A DNA stretch of 7,666 nt from Sedimenticola sp. (GTDB lineage Bacteria > Pseudomonadota > Gammaproteobacteria > Chromatiales > Chromatiaceae), in NCBI GenBank assembly GCA_026197195.1, contig JAPHUG010000436.1:1-7666 (forward strand), in the 5' to 3' direction. The notes beneath the pieces are model-generated. The model saw only the letters and a list, made by a program, of their open reading frames with translations. It did not search any database and was not told the DNA's origin. This document shows, piece after piece, positions 1 through 5,907 of this stretch. The translations under genes and the position numbers were made by a program. How positions within the stretch are numbered: the stretch's first letter is position 1; each line of letters begins with the position of its first letter.

Positions 1-472
1 GTCCCGCCAGTCTGGGTAGGGTCCAGGTACCGCCTGAATCGGGTATCAGACCAATCTTGGAAAAGCCCTGAATGAAATTGGCTGAGCGAGCGGCCAGCAC
101 AATGTCACAGGCCAGGGCCAGGTTGGCACCGGCGCCGGCCGCAACGCCGTTCACGGCGCAGACCACTGGCTTGTCCAGCGTCATGAGTGAGCGCACCAGC
201 GGGTTGTAGTTCTGTTTAATAGACTGGCTGAGGTCTGGCATCGCTTCACCCGGTGCCACCGCTCGATCATTCAGATCCTGTCCGGCACAGAAACCGCGAC
301 CGGCGCCGGTGAGCAGCAGGCAGCGTATGGTGCTGTCCTGTTTGATCTGTTTCATCACTTGGCGGATCTCGCTGTGCATCTCAGAGGTAAAACTGTTCAG
401 GCTGTCGGGACGGTTCAAGGTCAATGTGGCGACGCCACGCTCCACCTGAAATAGGATGTTGTTGTAGCTCAT
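1..472 (-). CDS. paaG: PaaG, 1,2-epoxyphenylacetyl-CoA isomerase (3' part of the gene off the left edge)
   Basis: Crotonase-fold isomerase that converts ring-1,2-epoxyphenylacetyl-CoA to the seven-membered oxepin-CoA, the substrate of PaaZ; cytoplasmic. Only the first 157 residues are in the window; E. coli PaaG has about 262, so roughly 100 are missing. The visible part is close to E. coli PaaG throughout: TLTLNRPDSLNSF near residue 17, the oxyanion-hole motif GRGFCAGQDLNDR (58-70), VNGVAAGAGA (108-117) and KIGLIPDSGGTW (139-150). Asp145 corresponds to the acid/base Asp of PaaG, while the first crotonase Glu is replaced by Asn117, as expected for an isomerase rather than a hydratase. The ATG at 472 lies 10 bases after the paaF stop, with only a weak AAAGAGAA ribosome site overlapping that stop, so the two genes are cotranscribed and probably translationally linked. 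Confidence 0.93.
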   Translation of the reverse strand, partial: MSYNNILFQVERGVATLTLNRPDSLNSFTSEMHSEIRQVMKQIKQDSTIRCLLLTGAGRGFCAGQDLNDRAVAPGEAMPDLSQSIKQNYNPLVRSLMTLDKPVVCAVNGVAAGAGANLALACDIVLAARSANFIQGFSKIGLIPDSGGTWTLPRLAG

Positions 473-482
473 GATGTTCTCT

Positions 483-1262
483 TTATTGACCTTTAAATTG
501 TGGCACACGCTTCTCCATGAAGGCCTGTATGCCCTCCTGGCGATCTTCGGTAGAGGCAAGAAACAGAAACGCCTTGCGTTCCAGTTCGAGTCCCTGACTT
601 AGTGGTGTTTCATAGGCGGCCAGAATGGCCTCTTTTGCGATCCTGACGGCTACCGGGGACTTGCTGGCAATAGTGGTGGCCAGTTCGGTGGCCCTTTTCA
701 GTGTCAGCTCGGGCTGGGTGACTTCCGCCACCAGACAGGCAGCCAGGGCTTCCCGTGCGTTGATGAACTCGCCACTCAGGATCAGCTTCATGGCAAGGGA
801 TTTTCCTACAGAGCGGATCAGTCGCTGGGTGCCGCCGGCACCGGGGATGATGCCCAGATTGATCTCTGGCTGACCAAACTGGGCGTTTTCACCGGCAATG
901 ATGATGTCGGCGCACAGGGCCAGTTCCATGCCACCGCCCAGACAGTAGCCGTTGACTGCGGTAATGATCGGTTTCTGAAAGGCCTTGATGCCGTTCCAGT
1001 GTTGAGGGCGTTTATCCTTCCATATATCGACCGGATTCAGCTCCGCCATCTCTTTGATATCAGCACCGGCAGCGAAGACCTTTTCAGATCCCGTGAGAAC
1101 GATGACGCGGACCTGGTCATCCTGCTCGGCCTCTGTCAGAGCATCAGCCAGCTCTCCCAGCAGGGCTGTGCGCAAGGCGTTATGAGCTTCAGGTCGATTC
1201 AGTCTGATGAGCTGCACACCCTGGGAAGGGGTATCTACGCTTATATCTGAATAGGATCTCAT
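483..1262 (-). CDS. paaF: PaaF, 2,3-dehydroadipyl-CoA hydratase
   Basis: Crotonase-family enoyl-CoA hydratase that hydrates 2,3-dehydroadipyl-CoA to 3-hydroxyadipyl-CoA in the lower phenylacetate pathway. The 259-residue product (E. coli PaaF about 255) has FAAGADIKEMAE (63-74) for the oxyanion hole, VNGYCLGGGMELALCADI (103-120) and PEINLGIIPGAGGTQRLIRS (132-151). Glu113 and Glu133 are 20 residues apart, like the catalytic pair Glu144/Glu164 of rat crotonase, so it should be an active hydratase. The start is placed at the ATG at 1262 because AAGGAGAG lies 5 bases before it; an in-frame GTG at 1280 would add six residues but would swallow this ribosome site. It is the first gene of a leftward operon with paaG. 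In E. coli paaABCDE precede paaF; here the divergent promoter region comes directly before it. Confidence 0.94.
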   Translation of the reverse strand: MRSYSDISVDTPSQGVQLIRLNRPEAHNALRTALLGELADALTEAEQDDQVRVIVLTGSEKVFAAGADIKEMAELNPVDIWKDKRPQHWNGIKAFQKPIITAVNGYCLGGGMELALCADIIIAGENAQFGQPEINLGIIPGAGGTQRLIRSVGKSLAMKLILSGEFINAREALAACLVAEVTQPELTLKRATELATTIASKSPVAVRIAKEAILAAYETPLSQGLELERKAFLFLASTEDRQEGIQAFMEKRVPQFKGQ

Positions 1263-1294
1263 CGTCTCTCCTTCAGTCACCCACTATAACATCT

Positions 1295-1325
1295 ACAGCC
1301 TTGATATTTATAAGGTTTAGGCTGT
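1295..1325. repeat. Inverted repeat in paaF leader (ACAGCCT/AGGCTGT)
   Basis: Perfect 7-base arms at 1295-1301 and 1319-1325 enclose a 17-base AT-rich spacer. Read on the minus strand the spacer contains CTTATAAATA, which could supply a -10 element for paaF, whose ATG is at 1262. The arrangement fits a repressor or activator dimer site around the paaF promoter. It could also be an RNA hairpin in the leader. No protein can be assigned from sequence. Confidence 0.4.
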
Positions 1326-1431
1326 TAGTTCCGGCAGCGCCCTGATTTAGGGTGTGCCTCTCCATGCTGAGATAAGTTGTATCACAGGTTGATCATTAAA
1401 TGCTACAGAAAAAAAATTAAAACACAAAAAA

Positions 1432-1460
1432 TTGTATCGTATTAAATTACGAGCTACTAT
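1432..1460 (+). promoter_or_regulatory. Candidate sigma70 promoter for paaZ with operator-like spacer
   Basis: TTGTAT (1432-1437) and TACTAT (1455-1460) are separated by exactly 17 bases, matching the sigma70 consensus at 3/6 and 4/6 positions. An A-rich tract just upstream could act as an UP element. The spacer region contains the palindrome TCGTATTAAATTACGA (1437-1452, arms TCGTA/TACGA), well placed for a repressor to block RNA polymerase. Transcription would start near 1467, giving a leader of about 137 bases before the paaZ ATG, which is long, so a nearer promoter is possible. Confidence 0.45.
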
Positions 1461-1603
1461 CAATTCAGAAGTTAGTCGATGGATTTAACCTCTCCGTGAT
1501 CATAGACCGTTTAACTGAAGGTCACGGGAAGAATCTCAATCCACTTGAGTGAATCACCATAACAGATCGAATCTGGACCCTGATGGGGTTAGAGGAGTTG
1601 ATA

Positions 1604-3625
1604 ATGCGTTTAAAGAGTTATGCCTGCGGTGCCTGGGTAGAGGGTGAGGGCAAGGGTGTCGTACTGAACAGTGCCATCACCGGAGAACCGGTTGCAGAAA
1701 TCAGCAGCAAGGGCGTCGACTATGGGGCCATGCTCAAGTATGGGCGAGAGATCGGTGGGCCTGCACTCCGGGCGCTGAGTTTCCATGAGCGTGCCATCAA
1801 ACTGAAAGAGTTGGGCCTCTATCTGCAGGAGCGTAAAGAGGAGTTTTATGAACTCTCCAAGGCGACCGGTGCGACCCGTTCTGACTCCTGGATCGATATT
1901 GAAGGTGGAACCGGCACCCTGTTTGCCTACTCCAGCAAGGGGCGTCGTGAACTGCCGAATGGGCAGGTCTATATCGATGGCAATCCCGAGATCCTTTCAC
2001 GTAAAGGGAGTTTTATCGGGCAGCATGTCTATCTGCCTCTGGAAGGTGTGGCGATTCACATTAACGCCTTTAACTTCCCCTGTTGGGGGATGTTGGAGAA
2101 GTTGGCTCCGACCTTTATTGCCGGTGTCCCTTCGATTATCAAACCCGCTAGTCAGACCGCCTACCTGACGGAGCTGATGGTGCAGCGGATTATCGAGTCA
2201 GGAATTCTGCCTGAAGGGTCACTGCAGTTGATCAGTGGCAGTGTCGGTGACCTGCTGGATCATGTCACCTGTCAGGATGCCGTAACCTTTACCGGTTCGG
2301 CGTCTACTGGCCTTATGCTGCGTCAGCATCCCGCCATTATCAATAATTCGGTTCGCTTCACCATGGAGGCGGATTCACTGAACTCCTCTATTCTGGGGCT
2401 TGATGCGAAACCTGGTACCGAAGAGTTCGATCTATACATTAAAGAGGTGGTACGCGAAATGACCGTGAAGTGCGGACAGAAATGTACCGCTATTCGCCGT
2501 GCCATTGTGCCGCGCCACCTGGCGCCAGCGGTGATTGATGCGCTGAAGGAAAGGCTGGATAAGGTGGTCGTCGGCAACCCCGATGATGAAGGGGTCACCA
2601 TGGGTGCCCTTGCCAGTCGTGATCAGTGTGCCGAGGTTCGTGATCGGGTAGCAGAACTCGCCAATACCTGTGACATTGTCTATGGCGATCCCGCAGCAAC
2701 GGGCTCAGATGAGGGGGCCTTCCTGAAACCGATACTGCTCTATTGTGATCAACCGCTGACCAGTCCTGAGGTGCATGAAATTGAAGCCTTTGGTCCGGTG
2801 AGTACCGTGGTGCCCTATGGCAACGTGGCTGAGGCGGTAAAGATCAGCCGTATGGGGCAGGGTAGTCTGGTCAGTTCAATCTTCACCTATGACGATGAGT
2901 TTGCCAAGGCGATGGTGATGGGCCTGGGTGCCTGGCATGGGCGTCTGCTGATTGCCAACCGCGACTGCGCTAAAGAGTCCACCGGGCATGGGTCACCCTT
3001 GCCCTATCTGATTCACGGCGGTCCTGGTCGTGCTGGCGGTGGTCAGGAGATGGGCGGTATACGCGGCGTACTCCACTATATGCAGTGTGTCGCTCTCCAG
3101 GGTTCACCCTCCACCCTCTCAGCCGTGACCGACAAGTGGATACCCGGTGCCCGGCGAATTGAGGATAGTGTGCATCCTTTCAGAAAGTCTATCGAAGAGC
3201 TGAAGATTGGTGAGGGTATCATCTCGGATACCCGGATCATCACACTTGAAGATATTGAGCATTTTGCCGAGTTCAGCGGGGATAAGTTTTATGCCCACAT
3301 GGATGAAGAGGCGGCGAGGGCCAATCCGTTCTTTGAAGGGCGAGTGGCACATGGCTATTTCATTGTTTCAGCCGCTGCCGGTCTGTTTGTAGATCCGGCC
3401 CCAGGGCCTGTTCTGGCTAACTACGGCTTGGAAAACCTGCGTTTTCTCACACCCCTCAACCCCGGAGATGCCATTCAGGTGACCTTTACCTGTAAGCAGA
3501 AAATCCCCAGGGTTAATGAGGATTATGGGGAGGTGCGCTGGGACTGTCAGGTCAAGAATCAGCACGGTGATCTGGTGGCAACCTATGATGTACTTACACT
3601 GGTTGCCAAGAAAATACCATCTTAA
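1604..3625 (+). CDS. paaZ: PaaZ, bifunctional oxepin-CoA hydrolase / semialdehyde dehydrogenase
   Basis: Opens the oxepin-CoA ring by hydrolysis and oxidises the reactive aldehyde with NADP+ to 3-oxo-5,6-dehydrosuberyl-CoA. The product has 673 residues (E. coli 681) and matches PaaZ end to end. The N-terminal aldehyde dehydrogenase domain (about 1-520) contains HINAFNFPCWGMLEKLAP, TFTGSASTG, the catalytic Glu255 in FTMEADSLN and the nucleophile Cys294 in CGQKCTAIRR; E. coli uses Glu256 and Cys295. The C-terminal MaoC-type hydratase domain (about 535-673) has SGDKFYAHMD with Asp560 and His565, equivalent to E. coli Asp561/His566, then GRVAHGYFIVSAAAGLF. Both halves look catalytically intact. 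ATG 1604 is preferred because GAGGAG ends 7 bases before it; an in-frame ATG at 1583 adds seven residues but lies upstream of that site. It is divergent from paaFG, as in E. coli. Confidence 0.96.
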   Translation: MRLKSYACGAWVEGEGKGVVLNSAITGEPVAEISSKGVDYGAMLKYGREIGGPALRALSFHERAIKLKELGLYLQERKEEFYELSKATGATRSDSWIDIEGGTGTLFAYSSKGRRELPNGQVYIDGNPEILSRKGSFIGQHVYLPLEGVAIHINAFNFPCWGMLEKLAPTFIAGVPSIIKPASQTAYLTELMVQRIIESGILPEGSLQLISGSVGDLLDHVTCQDAVTFTGSASTGLMLRQHPAIINNSVRFTMEADSLNSSILGLDAKPGTEEFDLYIKEVVREMTVKCGQKCTAIRRAIVPRHLAPAVIDALKERLDKVVVGNPDDEGVTMGALASRDQCAEVRDRVAELANTCDIVYGDPAATGSDEGAFLKPILLYCDQPLTSPEVHEIEAFGPVSTVVPYGNVAEAVKISRMGQGSLVSSIFTYDDEFAKAMVMGLGAWHGRLLIANRDCAKESTGHGSPLPYLIHGGPGRAGGGQEMGGIRGVLHYMQCVALQGSPSTLSAVTDKWIPGARRIEDSVHPFRKSIEELKIGEGIISDTRIITLEDIEHFAEFSGDKFYAHMDEEAARANPFFEGRVAHGYFIVSAAAGLFVDPAPGPVLANYGLENLRFLTPLNPGDAIQVTFTCKQKIPRVNEDYGEVRWDCQVKNQHGDLVATYDVLTLVAKKIPS

Positions 3626-3628
3626 AGC

Positions 3629-3665
3629 GATACAAATAAAAATAATATAACAAATTTATTGTATC
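3629..3665. repeat. AT-rich inverted repeat after paaZ (GATACAA/TTGTATC)
   Basis: GATACAA (3629-3635) and TTGTATC (3659-3665) are perfect 7-base arms, extendable to GATACAAATAAA/TTTATTGTATC with one bulged base. The element starts 3 bases after the paaZ stop, and its right arm doubles as the -35 of the promoter called for the next gene. With no GC-rich stem or T tract it is a poor terminator; a pair of regulator half-sites is more likely. Confidence 0.45.
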
Positions 3666-3687
3666 ATAACGAAGAGATTGGTATGGT
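3659..3687 (+). promoter_or_regulatory. Candidate promoter for the diiron oxygenase gene
   Basis: TTGTAT (3659-3664), a 17-base spacer and TATGGT (3682-3687) form a sigma70-like promoter. It shares the heptamer TTGTATC and the exact spacing with the promoter called before paaZ, suggesting coordinate control. Predicted start is near 3694, giving a leader of about 80 bases. Confidence 0.45.
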
Positions 3688-3700
3688 CTACTCATGCGCA

Positions 3701-3745
3701 CGATGTCGCATCGAGATTGTCTACCCACATAGGGCTACTGTGTGG
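3701..3745 (+). other. Two small hairpins in the diiron gene leader
   Basis: CGATG-TCG-CATCG (3701-3713) is a perfect 5-base stem with a 3-base loop. CCACA (3725-3729) pairs with TGTGG (3741-3745) across an 11-base loop. The hexamer GGCTAC also occurs twice, at 3733-3738 and 3744-3749. The strong ribosome site GAGGAG (3761-3766) is outside both stems. They could stabilise the mRNA or be chance. Confidence 0.25.
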
Positions 3746-3774
3746 CTACAGAATAGAGTTGAGGAGCGAGAACG

Positions 3775-4800
3775 ATGAGTGAGAAAGAATGGTTTGCAGA
3801 TAAGATGGAGTTTCCACCCGAGACACCACAGCCCAACATCTATCCCCTGAGCTGGGAACGCAAAACCACCAAGATGCAGGAAGTGTGGGAAGCCGCTCAA
3901 CGGGAGACTTGGGATCCGGAGAAACTCTCATGGGATACCTTCGATCCTGATCAGTATAGCTGGGAAGAGCGTGAATCTATCGCCTACTGGTGGACACTGC
4001 TGTCGGTATTTGATTACTCGGCTCCACCGGTATTCGCTGAAGCCCTGATCAAGACCTATGAAGATCATGAAGAGGACCCTGTTCGTCGCTGCTTCTTCTC
4101 GGTTGTTCGGGATGAGCAGAACCATGAGCAGATGTGCGGTCTCTCCATCACCAAGCTGCTTGATCACCCGGACGCATTGACCTATACCCCCAAGACAGAG
4201 TTGGGCAAGAAACTTCAACGTAACGCCAAGTGGCTCTACTTCAATGGCGGTCGCTACTGGAATGGCTATAAAAAGGCGGTGCCCAAGTACAGCCTAGCGG
4301 TACTGTTCAGCTCCTTCCTGATGGGTGAGATTGCTGCGGCCACCATCTTCCATCAGATGGCGAAAGGGTGTGAGGAAGAGGTATTCCAGGAGGCGTTTAA
4401 AAATATCGGGCGCGATGAAGGGCGCCATATGGCGATATGCATGGCCTTGATGGAACGTGACTATCCTGGGTTACAGAGTGAGAACAAGGAGGTGATCACC
4501 AAGCAGATTCGTGCGGGTTACCTGTTCCTCTCTGCCGTGCTTTACGAGCCACCCATGGAGTTCTGGGATCTGCCGGACGACTTTATCGCCACCCAGCGTG
4601 AAGCGGAAGAGATAGCCCGAAATGCCGGATTCGGTATCCCTACGGCTGAGGCCAAACTGGAGAACTGGCGTAATGCCATGTTGAATCTGAAAGGGGTGTT
4701 GGATCGCTACGATATTCCTTTCCCCGCTATCCCTGAAGTGGGTATCACCGGGCAGGAAGTCCTGGATGTTGATCTGGAAGAGATCATTCCGATATTCTAA
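3775..4800 (+). CDS. R2/R2lox-like ferritin-superfamily diiron protein, candidate oxygenase component
   Basis: 341 residues, cytoplasmic, no signal peptide. The carboxylate-bridged diiron pattern is visible: D113-E114-Q-N-H117 and D214-E215-G-R-H218 are the two ExxH motifs, Glu185 (LMGEIAA) is the third-helix ligand, and the first ligand is probably Asp80 (SVFDYS), 34 residues before Glu114 as in ribonucleotide reductase R2, with Glu89 as alternative. The lead-in WDPEKLSWD...WEERESIAYW and the GRHMA motif resemble R2 and R2lox. The position four after His117, where R2 has its radical tyrosine, is Cys121, and the position of the R2lox cross-link tyrosine is Ser180, so it is probably neither enzyme. 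It is not PaaA, PaaC or BoxB by sequence as I recall them. GAGGAG lies 8 bases before the ATG. Its place between paaZ and a flavin/iron-sulfur reductase suggests O2 activation on an aromatic CoA-pathway substrate; the substrate is unknown. Confidence 0.8.
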   Translation: MSEKEWFADKMEFPPETPQPNIYPLSWERKTTKMQEVWEAAQRETWDPEKLSWDTFDPDQYSWEERESIAYWWTLLSVFDYSAPPVFAEALIKTYEDHEEDPVRRCFFSVVRDEQNHEQMCGLSITKLLDHPDALTYTPKTELGKKLQRNAKWLYFNGGRYWNGYKKAVPKYSLAVLFSSFLMGEIAAATIFHQMAKGCEEEVFQEAFKNIGRDEGRHMAICMALMERDYPGLQSENKEVITKQIRAGYLFLSAVLYEPPMEFWDLPDDFIATQREAEEIARNAGFGIPTAEAKLENWRNAMLNLKGVLDRYDIPFPAIPEVGITGQEVLDVDLEEIIPIF

Positions 4801-4812
4801 GCCTTTGCTTAT

Positions 4813-4844
4813 AACCGGGAGGGGTTCAGCCTCCCGGTTTTTTT
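4813..4844 (+). terminator. Strong intrinsic terminator between diiron and reductase genes
   Basis: A perfect 10-base stem, AACCGGGAGG (4813-4822) with CCTCCCGGTT (4830-4839), has a 7-base loop GGTTCAG and is followed by an unbroken run of T at 4838-4844. It starts 12 bases after the diiron stop codon and ends 13 bases before the reductase ATG. By position it should end most transcripts before the reductase gene, leaving read-through to express it at a lower level. Confidence 0.9.
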
Positions 4845-4857
4845 AGATGGTCCACTT

Positions 4858-5898
4858 ATGAAGAAAATCCGCTTATATCCCTCCGGCCATGAAGTTGAAT
4901 GTGAATCGGGGCAGACAGTACTTTCCGCGCTGGAAAAGGCCGGATACGCACTCCCCAATAACTGTCGTGCAGGCGCCTGTGGTGAGTGCAAGATCAAGGT
5001 AAGGGATGGCGAGTTTGATCAAGGCATGGTGCTTGATATGGCGCTTGCCCCCGAGGAGCGGGAGCAGGGTTTTGGTCTGATGTGCATGGCCAAACCGCTC
5101 TCCGATATGCTGGAGATTGAGTGGGGAACGGAAGACGCGCAACCAAAGCTGTTTCCTCCAAGAGAGAATGTCTCTTTTGTGGTGGTGGAACGTTTTGAGC
5201 GTACCCACCGGATTGTAGAATTACGCTTAAGGCCCATCGGTAAACCGCTCCGGTACTGGCCTGGGCAGTATGTTCAACTGAATCACCCGGATGGCTCTAT
5301 TCCGTCCCGCGCCTATTCAATAGCGAATGCTTCCCGCCCGGATGGAGAGATCACGCTACAGATTGCCAAAGTCGAAAAGGGTGGCATCAGCAGCTGGGTG
5401 CATGATGAACTTAAAGTGGGTGATCGGATAAAACTGTCAGGGCCCTATGGGACCTTTATAGGTGATCCCGCTGCAGAGATTCCTGTCCTCTGTCTGGCTG
5501 CAGGTACTGGGCTGGCACCTATTATGGCGCTGGCCGAGGCGGCCTTGAGCCGTGGCTATCGCCAGCCTGTTACGGTAATTTTTTCTGCACCTACTTCAGA
5601 GGATCTGTATGACACAGGTCGATTGGCCCTGTGGCAATCCAAACATCGTAATTTTAAGTTTATGCATACACTGACCCAGGAACAGGGTGAAGGGCTGGCC
5701 GGCAGAATCCCGGCCCTACTCCCTGAGCTGTTTCCGGATCTATCAAAGCACAGCATCTATGCTGCGGGCAGCCCGGAGTTTGTGGATGCCTGTATTGAGG
5801 CGGCCAAGGCCCTGGGCGCGGATGAATCACTGATTCACACCGAAGGCTTTTTTGAACAACAGTTACCGGAGACCCCGGCGGCTGATCGTTTGATGTGA
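4858..5898 (+). CDS. Iron-sulfur flavoprotein oxygenase reductase (N-terminal [2Fe-2S], then FAD/NAD domains)
   Basis: 346-residue electron-transfer protein moving electrons from NAD(P)H through FAD and a [2Fe-2S] cluster to an oxygenase. Residues 1-95 are a plant-type ferredoxin with the ligands Cys36, Cys41, Cys44 and Cys76 (C-x4-C-x2-C-x31-C). Residues about 102-200 form the FAD domain with RAYSIAN (151-157) and GPYGTF (195-200). The NAD domain follows with AAGTGLAPIMA (214-224) and AAGSPEFVD (302-310), and EGFF (329-332) near the end. The order ferredoxin-then-FNR is that of TmoF, MmoC, DmpP or BenC and the reverse of PaaE, so this is not PaaE. The partner is most likely the diiron protein just upstream. 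The start fits the ferredoxin fold, but no good ribosome site is visible in the 13 bases between terminator and ATG, so translation may be weak. Confidence 0.92.
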   Translation: MKKIRLYPSGHEVECESGQTVLSALEKAGYALPNNCRAGACGECKIKVRDGEFDQGMVLDMALAPEEREQGFGLMCMAKPLSDMLEIEWGTEDAQPKLFPPRENVSFVVVERFERTHRIVELRLRPIGKPLRYWPGQYVQLNHPDGSIPSRAYSIANASRPDGEITLQIAKVEKGGISSWVHDELKVGDRIKLSGPYGTFIGDPAAEIPVLCLAAGTGLAPIMALAEAALSRGYRQPVTVIFSAPTSEDLYDTGRLALWQSKHRNFKFMHTLTQEQGEGLAGRIPALLPELFPDLSKHSIYAAGSPEFVDACIEAAKALGADESLIHTEGFFEQQLPETPAADRLM

Positions 5899-5907
5899 TG
5901 GTTTAAC

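Larger units (their letters stand above)
1263..1603. promoter_or_regulatory. Divergent paaF/paaZ control region
   Basis: This 341-base AT-rich stretch has no credible gene. It holds the ribosome sites of both flanking genes, a 7-base inverted repeat in the paaF leader, a sigma70-like promoter for paaZ with a palindrome in its spacer, two copies of TGATCAT (1390-1396 and 1497-1503), and two copies of TTGTATC (1377-1383 and 1432-1438). On the minus strand GTGATTC (1551-1557) and GTGATAC (1379-1385) resemble the TGATTC core I recall for E. coli PaaX operators, but that match is short. An A/T tract at 1406-1431 could bend the DNA; E. coli uses IHF and CRP at the equivalent place, but I see no clear CRP site here. 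Confidence 0.7.

Noticed and set aside
1263..1280. GTG start of paaF six codons upstream
   Set aside because: The extra codons are the ribosome site itself (AAGGAGAG), which serves the ATG at 1262.
1377..1405. Second paaZ promoter from the TTGTATC at 1377
   Set aside because: At 17 bases downstream the sequence is ATGCTA, which is not a usable -10; kept only as a possible regulator site.
1583..1603. Upstream ATG of paaZ
   Set aside because: The GAGGAG ribosome site lies between this ATG and the ATG at 1604, so the later start is better supported and aligns with E. coli PaaZ residue numbering.
3775..4800. Ribonucleotide reductase beta subunit
   Set aside because: The diiron ligands fit, but no tyrosine stands at the radical position (Cys121 instead), no alpha-subunit gene is adjacent, and the neighbours are paaZ and an oxygenase-type reductase.
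3775..5898. paaA/paaE or boxB/boxA
   Set aside because: The diiron protein does not resemble PaaA or the longer BoxB, and the reductase domain order is the reverse of PaaE. Assigning these symbols would be misleading.
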